NCBI GenBank assembly: GCA_947568835.1
Contig: CANOQG010000002.1
Coordinates: 186,001-250,000 of the forward strand
Length of the DNA stretch: 64,000 nt
DNA from: Protonemura montana
Taxonomy: Eukaryota > Arthropoda > Insecta > Plecoptera > Nemouridae
Direction: 5' to 3'
Within the stretch, counting starts at the first letter, position 1. Every line of letters starts with the position of its first letter. This document shows positions 53,001 through 64,000 of this stretch, one piece after another. The notes under the pieces are model-generated. The model was not told where the DNA came from and ran no database searches. It worked only from the letters and a program-made list of their open reading frames with translations. Position numbers and translations under genes: made by a program.

Positions 53001-56000
53001 TTAACCTTATATAAAAGCTTTAAATTGCGATGTTCAACTTTTTAGTTTGTGGGTAGGTAGGTGGGTCTCTGGGATGTAACCGGCCGCTCTACTGGTTATG
53101 GAAATTGTGAAATGAGACTCAAAACGTATGGAAATGGGCTAGAATTTTTCAGAATTAACTTTTACATTGGCAGGCGACATTTTCACAGCGATTTAAAATC
53201 GTTTTCATGGTGAAAAGTTGCTAAATATGACGGCAAGATATCTCAGAGCCAGGCGTTGCAGCTCGATTTGATAATTATTTTAATACTCAAGTTTTTCTAG
53301 CCTGGAGCTCCACGGCGCATTTTCATGCATTCGTATTAAAGTTGTTGATGTAAGTGAGCGAAAACATATTCAATTGCGATCGTTTCACGTGAAAAAGAAT
53401 TAATTTTGCTAATAAACTGACAGCTTTGTTCAAATGTTTGCTATTTTGTCACCTCGGCAAGGTGTACGAAATCGTGAATGTATCTTCTCAGCAGTGGATT
53501 ATCAGGCCAAATTAAACGTCAAATTCAAACGTCAAAGTCAACGTCAATGTCAAATTATTTTCGAAATCTCCAGAACTGAAGGAAAAACGTGTGAAATTGG
53601 CTTACATTGGTTCATAATTCAGGTTTACATCCCGCTACGTCTTTTTCACGGTAATTTCAAAGTGCATTATTATAGTAAAGTATCAAAAATATTGTTAGTG
53701 TCTTGGCAAGCAAGATGAAAAATAGCCACTTGACAAGCCCGTGGCATTCTTGTGGAGATTATTTACACGTCAAAAAGGTTTGTAAAGTTAAACAATCTAT
53801 TAACACAACTATTGGAATCTTTTGTAAACATATTTAAAGATATTTATTGTAAATAGTATACGAATGACGAGAAATGTCGTGAAAATACGACGATTTTTCT
53901 TCATCCCCTGCCTAGACAAGATCACACAGTTGATTCCAAGCCATCAATGATATTTGTGACAATTATGTAAATCAATAACAATCCTAACTTTCTTTGCAGG
54001 TCTTTAAGACATTAAATAGGGTTTTTAAACAAACAAAACACACTTAATTAGTTTTTTATTGATAATTTAGCCAAAACTAGATTTAGAGTGACATTGACAG
54101 ATCAAAGATAAACATTTGACAGATATCTTTCATCGAATCAGGACGCCGTGGATTTTTATTTTATTTTCGAGAATGCCGTGATCATTCAACAGGTATTTAA
54201 ATTCAAAACGTCATTAATGACAGATTGCAGTTTTATCAAATCTAATCCAAATACGCAATCTTAGTTTCATATGGTTTTCTATGGAATTGTATAATATTGT
54301 ACAGCACTTTATGGTGTTCTTTGGAAGTCTATGGTACAAGGTGTTATTGTATGATATTGTATGGCATTCTATGTTATTCTATGGTATTCTATGGTGTTCT
54401 ATGGTATACATTGATATTCTAAGGTATTCTATGGTATTCTATGGTATTCAATGGAGTTCTATGGAGTTCTATGGTATTCTATGGAGTTCTATGATATTCT
54501 ATGGAGTTATATGATATTCTATGGTGTTCTATGGTATTCTTTGGTATTCTATGTATTCTATTGTATTCTATGGTATTCTATGGTATTCAATGGTGTTCTA
54601 TGGTATTGTATGGTATTGAATGGAGTTTTATGGTAATCTATGGTATTCTTTTGAGTTCTATGGTATTCTATGGTATTCAATGGTATTCTATGGTATTCTA
54701 TGGGGTGCTATGGTATTCTATGGTATTCTATAGAGTGCTATGGTATTATATGGTATTGTTTGGTATTCTATGGTATTCTATCGATATCTTTTGTATGATA
54801 TGATATTGTATGGTATTGTATGGAGTTCTATGGTATTCTATGGTATTGTTTGGTATTCTATGGTGTTCTATGGTATTGTATGGTATTCTATGGTATTCTA
54901 TCGTATTCTATGGTATTCTATGGAGTGCCCTGGTATGTTATGATATTCTATGGTATACTATGGTATTCTATGGTGTTCTATGGTGTTCTTGGGTGTGCTA
55001 TGGTATTCTATGGTATTCTATTGTGTTCTATAGTACTCTTTGGTGTTCTATGGTATTCTATGGTATTCTATGATATTTTATGGTATTCTATGGTATTCTA
55101 TGGTATTTTATGGTATTCTATGGTATTCTATGGAGTTCGAAGGTATTCTATGATATTATATGGTATTCTATGAAGTGCTATGGTATTCTATGATATTCTA
55201 TGGTATTGTATGGTATTTTATGGTATGGTATGGTATGGTATTTAATGGTATTCTATGGTATTCTTTAGAGTTATATGGTATTCTATGGTATTCAATGGTA
55301 TTCTATGGTATATTATAATATTCTACTGAGTTCTATGGTATTATATGGAGTGAATAGTATTCTATGGTGTTCTATGGTGTTCTATGGTGTTTTATGGTAT
55401 TCTATGGTATTCTATGGTGTTTTATGGTGTTCTTTGGTGTGCTTTGGTATTCTATGGTATTCTATTGTATTCTATGGTTTTCTTTGGTGTTCTATGGTAT
55501 TCTATAGTATTCTATGGTATGTTATGGTATTCTATGGTATTCTATGGTATTTTATGGTATTCTATGGTATTCTATGGAGTTCTATGATATTCTATGATAT
55601 TGTATGGTATTCTATGGTATTCTTTGGTATTTTATGGTATTCTATGGTATTCTATGGTATTCTATGGTATTCTATGGAGTTCTATGGTATTCTATGATAT
55701 TGTATGGTATTCTATGGTATTCTATGGTATTCTTTGGTATTCTATGGAGTTCTATAGTATTCTATTATATACTATGGTATTCTATAGAGTTCTTTGGTAT
55801 TCTATGATATTCTATGGTATTCTATGGTGTTCTATGGTATTCAATGGAGTTCTTTAATATTATATGGAGTTAATGGTATTCTATGGTGTTCTATGGTGTT
55901 CTATGGTGTTTTATGGTATTCTATTGTGTTCTATAGTGTTCTATGGTATTCTATGGTATTCTATGGTATTCTATGTTATTCTATAATATTCTATGAAGTT

Positions 56001-57360
56001 CTATGGTATTCTATGATATTGTATGGTATTGTATGGAACTGTATGGTATTTTATGGTATTATATGGTATTATATGGTATTTAATGGTATTATATGGAGTT
56101 ATATGGTATTCTATGATATTGTATGGTATTCTATGGTCTTCTACGGTATTCTATGGTATTCTATGGTATTATTTTGTATTATATTATATTATATGGTATT
56201 CTATGGTATTCTATGGTATTCAATGGTATTCTATGGTAATTTATAATATTCTACGGAATTCTATGGTATTTTAAGGAGTTAATGGTATTCTATGGTGTTC
56301 TATGGTGTTCTATGGTGTTTTATGGTATTCTATTGTGTTCTATGGTATTCTTTGGTATACTATGGTATTCTATGGTGTTCCATGGTGTTCTTTGGTGTTC
56401 TATGGTATTCTATGGTATTCTATGGTATTGTATGGTATTCGATGGTATTCTATGGTATTTTATTGTATTCTATGGTATTCTATGGAGTTCTATGGTGTTC
56501 TATGATATTATATGGTATTCTATGGTATTCTATGGTATTCTATGTTGTCCTATGGTATTCTATGGAGTTCTATAGTATTATATGATATAGTATGGTATTC
56601 TTTGATATTGTATGGTATTCTATGGTAGTGTATGGTATTCTATGGTATTCTTTGGTATTCTATGGTATTCTTTGATATGCTTTGGTATTTTATGGTATTG
56701 TTTGGTTTTGTTTGGAAGTGTATGGTATTAAATGTTTTTGGATGGTATTCTATAAAATTTTGAGGGTTTCTCTGAAATAATATGGTTCTCTATGGTATTT
56801 GGAGGTGTTCGATTGTATTATTTGGTAGTCTATGATGTTGTATGGAATGGTATGGTATTCCATGGGTTCCATGGGTTTCTATATTATTTTATGGTATTGT
56901 TTGGTATCCTCTGGTATTTTATGAGTTTCTATGGATTACAATGGTATTATAAGGTACTTTATGGTGTTGTTAGGAATTGAATTGTATTCGATGATATAGT
57001 TTGCCATTCTTAGGTTTTCTATGGTATTGTATGGTATTGTATGGTATTGTATGGTATTTTAGGAACTCTTTGGTATTGTATGATATTGTTTAGTATTTAA
57101 CGGGTTTGTTTGGTATTCTATGGTATTTTATGGTATTGTATTGTATTGAATGGAATTTTATAGTTTTCTTAGGGTTTCTTTGGTTTTGAATGGTTTTTTA
57201 TGGTATTTTATGATATTCTATGGTATTGCATGGTATTGCATGGCTGTGGTCCTTTTAAGAGGCTTTAGATAGGGCATCAAAGAAAACTCGAGACACGTTT
57301 AAACCAAAATGCCCACTCCCTCAAAATCGTAAGGTGCCGTTAGGCATCGGGTACTGCTAG
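53001..57360 (+). mobile_element. E10: non-autonomous Helitron (4360 bp), subfamily B 5' part
   Basis: It starts TTAACCTTATATAAAAG and ends with the canonical hairpin and CTAG 57357-57360. At about 53490-53520 it carries GGATTATCAGGCCAAATTAA, like the autonomous E6 and E7, next to the GTCAA repeats of the non-autonomous units, so the 5' part looks recombinant. The exon-like module is at 54000-54192. Its 3' part (about 56690-57360) resembles E2 and E3 (subfamily A), so it is a B/A mosaic. Confidence 0.88.
54270..57245 (+). repeat. 10-bp minisatellite array in E10
   Basis: The largest array, close to 3 kb. Segments resemble E3 (the GGAGTTAATGGTATTCTATGG junctions at about 55865 and 56275, ATTGTGTTC units), in line with a subfamily A origin of the 3' half. 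Single long ORFs such as 55275-55697 are repeat by-products. Confidence 0.94.
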
Positions 57361-58101
57361 TTAACCTTATATAAAAGCTTTAAATTGCGATGTTCAACTT
57401 TTTAGTTTGTGGGTATATGGGTAGGTGGATGGCTGGGATGTAACCGGCCGCTCTACTGGTTATGGAAATTGCGAAATGCGACTCAAAACGTACGGAAATC
57501 GGCTAGAATTTTTCAGAATTAACTTTTACATTGGCAGGTGATATTTTCACAGCGATTTAAAATCGTTTTCATGGTGAAAAGTTGCTAAATATGACGGCAA
57601 GATATCTCAGAGCCAGGCGATGCAGCTCGATTTTTACAACTCTTTAATACTCAAGTTTTTCTAGCCTCGAGCTCCACGGTGATTTTTCATGCATTTGTAT
57701 TAAAGTTGTTGATGTAATTGAGCAAAAACACATTCAATTGCGATCGTTTTAAGTGAAAAAGAATTAATTTTCCTAATAAACTGACAGCTTTGATCAATTG
57801 TTTGCTTTTTTGACACCACGGCAAGGTGTACGAAATTGTGAATGTATCTTTTCGGCAGTGCATTCAGGAAATTCAAACGTCAAATTTAAACGTCAAAGTC
57901 AACGTCAATGTCAAATTCAATTTCAAAATCTCCAAAACTGAACGGAAAACGTGTGAAATTGGCTTATATTGTTCAAATACAGTTTTACATCCCGCTGCGT
58001 CTTTTTCACGATGATTTAAAAGTGTTTTAGTATAGTTAAGTGTCAAAAATATTGTTGATGTTCGGCTAGCAAGATACAAAAGAGTCACTTGATTCATCTC
58101 G

Positions 58102-61052
58102 ACATTGTATGGCATTGTATAAGATTGTATTATACTGCATGGTATTGTATGGTATTTTATTGTTATGTATGGTAATCTTTGGTATTGGATGTTTTTGGAT
58201 GGTATTTAATATAATTGTTTGATATTGTATGGTATTGAATGAAAATGTATGGTATTCTTTAGTATTCGACAGTATTCTATGGTATTCTATGGTGTTCTAT
58301 GGTGTTCTATGGTATCCTATGGTATTCTATGGTATTCTATAATATTTAATGAATTTCTATGGTACTCTATGGTATTCTATGGTATTGTATGGTATTGTAT
58401 GGTATTCAAAGGTATTCTTTTGTATTCTATGGTGTTCTATGGTGTTCTATGGTGTTCTATGGTGTTCTATGGTATTGTATGGTATTCTATGGTATTCTAT
58501 GGTATTCTATAATATTCTATGAAGTTCTATGGTATTCTATGATATTGTATGGTAATGTATGGTATTGTATGGTATTGTATGGTATTGTATGGTATTGTAT
58601 GGTATTGTATGGTATTCTATGGTATTTCATGGTATGCTATGGAGTTATATGGTATTCTATGGTCTTCTACGGTATTCTATGGTATTCTATGGTATTCAAT
58701 GGTTTGCTATGGTATTTTATAATATTCTACGGAGATCTATGGTATTATATGGAGTTAATGGTATTCAATGGTGTTCTATGGTGTTCTATGGTATACTATG
58801 GTATTCTATGGTTTCATTGGTGTGCTATGGTATTCTAAGGTATTCTATTGTGTTCTAAGGTATTTTTTGGTGTTCTATGGTATTCTATTGTATTCTATGG
58901 TATTCTATGGTATTTTATAATATTCTTTGGTATTCTTTGGAGTTCTATGATATTCTATGATATTGTATGGTATTGTATGGTATTCTATGGTATTCTTTAG
59001 TATTCTATGGAGTTCTAGAGTATTCTATTATATACTATGGTATTCTATAGAGTTCTTTGGTATTCTATAATATTCTATGGTATTCTATGGTGTTCTATGG
59101 TATTCAATGGAGTTCTATGGTATTCAATGGAGTTCTATAATATTATATGGAGTTAATGGTATTCTATGGTGTTCTTTGGTGTTCTATGGTGTTTTATGGT
59201 ATTCTTTTGTGTTCTATGGTATTCTATTGTGTTCTATGGTATTCTTTTGTGTTCCATGGTATTCTATTGTGTTCTTTGGTATTCTATTGTGTTCTATGGT
59301 ATTCTATTGTGTTCCATGGTATTCTATTGTGTTCTATGGTATTCTGTGGTGTTCTATGGTATTCTATGGTATTCTATGGTATTCTATGGTATTCTACGGT
59401 ATTTTATGGTATTCTATGGTATTCTTTAATATTCTATGAAGTTCTATGGTATTCTATGATATTGTATGGTATTGTATGGTATTGTATGGTATTGTATGGT
59501 ATTCTATGGTATTCTATGGTATTCTATGGTATTCTATGGTATTTCATGGTATGCTATGAAATTATATGGTATTCTATGGTCTTCTACGGTATTCTATGGT
59601 ATTCTATGGTATTCAATAGTTTTCTATGGTATTTTATAATAATCTACGGAGTTCTATGGTATTAAATGGAGTTAATGGTATTCTTTGGTGTTCTATGGTG
59701 TTTTATGGTGTTCTATGGTGTTCTATGGTGTTTTATGGTATTCTATTGTGTTCTATGGTATTCTATTGTGTTCTATGGTATACTATTGTGTTTTATGGTA
59801 TTCTGTGGTGTTCTATGGTATTCTATGGTATTCTATGGTATTCTATGGTATTTTATGGTATTTTATGGTATTCTTTGGAGTTCTATGGTATTCTATGATA
59901 TTCTTTGCTATTCTATGGTATTCTTTGGCATTCTATGGTATTCTTTGGTATTCTATAAAGTTCTATAGTATTCTATTATATACTATGGTATTTTATAGAG
60001 TTCTTTGGTATTCTATGATATTCTATGGTATTCTATGGTATTCTATGGTATTCTATGGTAATCTATGGTGTTATATGGTGTTTTATGGTGTTCTATGGTA
60101 TTCTATGGCATTCTTTGGTATTCTATGGTATTCTATGGTATTCTATGGAGTTCTATAGAATTCTATGGATTTCTATGGTTTTATGTTGTAATCTAAGAAT
60201 TATATGGTATTCTTTGGCATTCTATGGTATTCTATGGTATTTTATGGTATTCTATGGTATTCTATGGTATTCTTTGGTATTCTAAGTTATTCTATGGAGT
60301 TATATGGTATTCTTTGATATTGTATGGTATTCTATGGTATTCTATGGAATTCGATGATATTGTATGGCATTGTATGGTTTTCTATGGTATTCTATGGTAT
60401 TCTATGGTATTCTATGGTAATCCATGGTATTCTATGGTATTCTATAGTATTCTATGGTATTCTATGGTATTCTATGGTATTCTATAGTATTCTTCGGTAT
60501 TCGAAGGTATTCTTTGGTATCCTATGGTATTGTATAGTATTGTTAGGTTTTGTTTGGAAGTGTATGGTATTTAATGTTTTTGGATGGTATTCTATGAAAT
60601 TTTATGGGTTTCTTTGATATAATATGGTTCTCTATGGTATTTGGAGGTATTCGATAGTATTATTTGGAATCCTATGATGTTGTATGGAATGGTATGGTTT
60701 TCCATATGTTCCTATGGGATTCTTTATTATTTTATGGTATTTTTTGGTATCCTCTGGTATTTTATGAGTTTCAATGGATTTCTATGGTATAAGAAGATAC
60801 TTTATGGTGTTGTTAGGAATTGAATGGTATTCGATGATACAGTTTGGTATTCGTAGGTATTCTATGGTATTGTATGGTATTGTATGGTATTCTTTTGTAT
60901 TGTATGGTATTCTAGGTCCCCTTTGGTATTGTATGATATTGTTTGGTATTTTATGGGTTTGTTTGGTATTTTATGGCATTTTATGGTATTGTATTGTATT
61001 GAATGGAATTTTATGGTTTTCTTAGGGTTTCTTTGGTATTGAATGGTTTTCT
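58102..61052 (+). repeat. 10-bp minisatellite array in E11
   Basis: Near-copy of the E3 array (6129-9062), with the same series of variants. Small differences include one fewer repeat at about 59500 and a local change near 60490-60540 (TATTCTTCGGTATTCGAAGG). Confidence 0.94.
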
Positions 61053-61112
61053 ATCAAAGAAAACTCGAGACACGTTTAAACCAAATGCCCACTCCCTCAA
61101 AATCGTAAGGTA

Positions 61113-61505
61113 ATCAAATGGTTGTGTCCTTATAAGCAATGCTGCTGGTTAGCCAGCATCGTTGAAGGTACTGGCGGAAATCAGGTATAGTATGGTATAT
61201 CAAGTCGTAAGGGCACAATACTTTGTTTTCTTGCCATTTTTTCAGTACTTTATTTTGTTGTCCCATAAAAGTTTTTTAAATGTATACGTAGAGGCTACAT
61301 TAAGTGTAAAGTCTCAGTTCGGTCCCAGGGCTTAGGGACTAGATTTTGGCCTAGGCCCATATATTTTTTTCATGACTTATCCTATCGGCATATGCCCTAT
61401 GGGCATAGGGTACTAGAAAAATAGTAGTGAGCTATTTGTCATTGTTAATCAAAGTTCAAAGACAATACTAATACTTAAATAAAACCACTAGGGATAAGAA
61501 CAACA
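61113..61505 (+). other. Autonomous-type tail segment in E11
   Basis: No gene. It is the last 0.4 kb of the E1/E6/E7 tail (AAATGGTTGTGTCCTTATAA, GGTACTGGCGGAAATC, the TATGCCC hairpin) joined to a non-autonomous body. Confidence 0.85.
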
Positions 61506-61533
61506 GGTGCCGTTAGGCATCGGGTACTGCTAG

Positions 61534-64000
61534 TTAACCTTATATAAAAGCTTTAAAATTGTGATGTTCAACTTTTTAGTTTGTGGGTGGGTGGCTGGGT
61601 GGATGGGTGGATGGCTGGGATGTAACCGGCCGCTCTACTGGTTATGGAAATTGTGAAATGAGACTCAAAACGTACGAAAATGGGCTAGAATTTTTCAGAA
61701 TTAACTTTTACATTGGCAGGCGACATTTTCACAGCGATTTAAAATCGTTTTCATGGTGAAAAGTTGCTAAATATGACGGCAAGATATCTCAGGGCCAGGC
61801 GATGCAGCTCGATTTTTATAATTCTTTTAAAATTCAAATTTTTCTAGCCTCGAGCGTCGCGTTGATTTCATGCATTCGTATTAAAGTTGTTGATGTTATT
61901 GAGCGAAAACACATTCAATTGCGATCGTTTTACGTGAAAAAGAATTAATTTTGCTAATAAACTGACAGCTGTGATCAATTGTTTGCTTTTTTGGCACCAC
62001 GGCAAGGTGTACGAAATCGTGAATGTATCTTTTCGGCAGTGCATTTAGGAAATTCAAACGTCAAATTTAAACGTCAAAGTCAACGTCAATGTCAAATTCA
62101 ATTTCAAAATCTCCAGAACTGAAGGAAAAACGTGTGAAATTGGCTTATATTGGTTCAAATTCAGGTTTACATTCCGCTACGTCTTTTTCACGGTGATTTT
62201 TAAGTGCATTATTATAGTAAAGTATCAAAAATATTGTTGGTGTCTTGGCTAGCAAGATGAAAAATAGCCACTTGACAAGTCCGTGGCATTCTTGTGGAGG
62301 TTATTTACACGTCAAAAAGGTTTGGAAAGTTAAACAATCTATTAACACAACTATTGGAATCTTTTGTAAATATATTTAAAGATATTTATTGTAAATAGTA
62401 TACGAAAGTCAAGAAATTTCTTAAAATACGACGTTTTTTCTCCATCCCCAGCCTAGACAAGATCATACAGTTGATTCCAAGCCATCAATGATATTTGTGA
62501 CAATTATGTAAATCAATAGCAATCCTAACTTTCTTTGCAGGTCTTTAAGACATTAAATAGGGTTTTCAAACAAACAAAACATACTTTATTAGTTTTTTAT
62601 TGATGATTTTGCCAAAACTAGGTTTAGAGTGACATTGACAGATCAAAGATAAACATTTGACAGATATCTTTCATCGAATCAGGACGCAGTGAATATTTAT
62701 TTAATTTTCGACGATGCCGTGATCATTCAACAGGTATTTAAATTCAAAATGTCATTAATGACAGAGTGCAGTTTTATCAAATCTAATCCAAATACGCAAT
62801 CTAAGTTTAATATGGTTTTCTATGGAATTGTATAATATTATATAGTACTTTATGGTGTTATATGGTGGTCTATGTTATTCTATGGTATTCTATGGTATTC
62901 TATGGAGTTCTAAGGTATTTTATGATATTGTTTGGTATTCTATGATATTTTTGGGTATTGTATGGTATTCTATGATATTCTATGGTATTGGATGGTATTC
63001 TATGGTATTCTATGGAGTTGTATGGTATTCTATGGTATTATATGGTATTCTATGGAGTTCTATGGTATTCTATGATATTGTATGGTATACTATAGTATTC
63101 TATGGTATACTATGGTATTCTATGGTATTCTATGGTATTTTATGGTATTCTATGGTATTCTATAGTGTTCTATGGTATTCTATGGTATTCTATGGAGTGC
63201 TACGGTACGCTATGGTATTCTATAGAGTGCTATGGTATTCTATGATATTCGATGGTATTCTATAGAATGCTATGGTATTCTATGATATTTTATGGTATTG
63301 TATGGTATTCTATGGTATTCTATGGAGTGCTATGGTATTCTATGGTATTCTAGGGTATTCTATTGATTTCTATTGTATTCTTTGAAATTGTATGGTATTG
63401 TATAGAGTTCTGTGGAATTCTATGGTATTCTATGGTATTCTATAGAATTCTATGGCATTCTATGATATTCTATGGTATTTTATGGTATTCTATGATATTG
63501 GATGGTATTCTATGGTATTCGAAGGAGTTTTCTGGTATTCTATGGTATTCTATGGTATTCTATGGTATTCTATGGTATTCTATGGTATTCTTTGGTATTG
63601 TATGGTATTCTATGGTATTCTATAAAGTGCTATGGTATTCTATGATATTCTATGGTGTGGTATGGTATTCTATGGTATTCTATAGAGTGCTATAGTATTC
63701 TATGGTATTCTATTGCATTCTATGGTATTCTATTGATTATTATTGTATTCTATGATATTGTATGGTATTGTATGGTATTATATGTTATTGTATGGATTTA
63801 TATGGTATTATATGGTATTCTATGGTATTCTATGGTATTCTATGGTTTTCTATAATATTCTATGGCAATCTATGGTATTCTATGATCTTCTATGGTATTC
63901 TATGGAGTGTTATGGTATTCTATGGAGTGATATGGTATTCTATGGTATTGTATGGTATTGTATGATATTGTATGGTATTGTATGGTATTGTATGGTATTC
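61534..64000 (+). mobile_element. E12: non-autonomous Helitron, subfamily B, cut by window end
   Basis: It starts TTAACCTTATATAAAAG after E11's CTAG. The 5' region (GTCAA-type repeats at about 62057-62099, exon-like module at 62541-62733) matches E5, E8, E9 and E10. The 3' end is outside the window. Confidence 0.88.
62810..64000 (+). repeat. 10-bp minisatellite array in E12, incomplete
   Basis: TTCTATGGTA units with many GAGTGCTATGG variants (63190-63340, 63620-63700) that are rare in the other arrays, so this copy expanded on its own. It continues past the window. Confidence 0.94.

Larger units (their letters stand above)
57361..61533 (+). mobile_element. E11: chimeric Helitron, E3-like body with autonomous tail (4173 bp)
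   Basis: From 57361 to about 61110 it is near-identical to E3. At ATCGTAAGGT (about 61103-61112), exactly where E3 goes on into its terminal hairpin, the sequence switches to AATCAAATGGTTGTGTCC, which is inside the tails of E1, E6 and E7. It then follows that tail, including the 7-bp hairpin (61391-61407), to a normal terminus with CTAG 61530-61533. The body has lost its own terminus and gained another. Confidence 0.9.

Overview
This is a window of repeat-rich eukaryotic DNA, probably from an invertebrate animal; the species cannot be named from the sequence. It reads almost entirely as one head-to-tail array of Helitron rolling-circle transposons, all on the + strand. Each unit begins TTAACC(T/A)TATATAAAAG and ends with a short hairpin (TGCC-GTTA-GGCA in most copies), about 10 nt and then CTAG. 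In the array the CTAG of one unit is followed directly by the TTAACC of the next. A nested copy (15819-19442) interrupts a Helitron gene cleanly between A and T, with no target duplication. That copy independently fixes the unit boundaries.

Layout: E1 (<1-2161), tail of an autonomous unit; E2 (2162-5391) and E3 (5392-9143), non-autonomous; E4 (9144-27025), a divergent, very long autonomous unit broken by nested E5 (15819-19442); E6 (27026-36063) and E7 (36064-46382), two intact autonomous units; E8 (46383-50128), E9 (50129-53000) and E10 (53001-57360), non-autonomous; E11 (57361-61533), a chimera of an E3-like body and an autonomous tail; E12 (61534->64000), non-autonomous and cut by the window end.

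The autonomous units encode a RepHel protein: a basic N-terminus, tandem 23-residue STPR-like basic repeats (6, 9 or 11 copies), a Cys/His cluster, a HUH Rep nuclease with two catalytic-type tyrosines, and a PIF1-type helicase. Only the E4 protein carries an extra C-terminal domain that looks like a papain-fold (C76/OTU-like) cysteine protease. All three full genes start at an ATG placed exactly on a 3' splice site, implying a 5'-UTR intron of 0.4-0.5 kb. E4 also carries a possible two-exon gene on the opposite strand (12271-11086).

The non-autonomous units fall in two subfamilies (A: E2, E3, E11; B: E5, E8, E9, E10, E12). Both are filled with 1.4-3 kb of a 10-bp minisatellite (unit TTCTATGGTA). 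Because 10 bp shifts the frame by one each unit, all three + frames encode the same decapeptide (MVFYGILWYS); the many small ORFs there are by-products of the repeat. The working picture is that RepHel from E6/E7-like units nicks and mobilises all units sharing these ends, and that tandem junctions arise by concatemer formation or insertion beside an existing end. No tRNA, rRNA, CRISPR or ordinary single-copy host gene was found.
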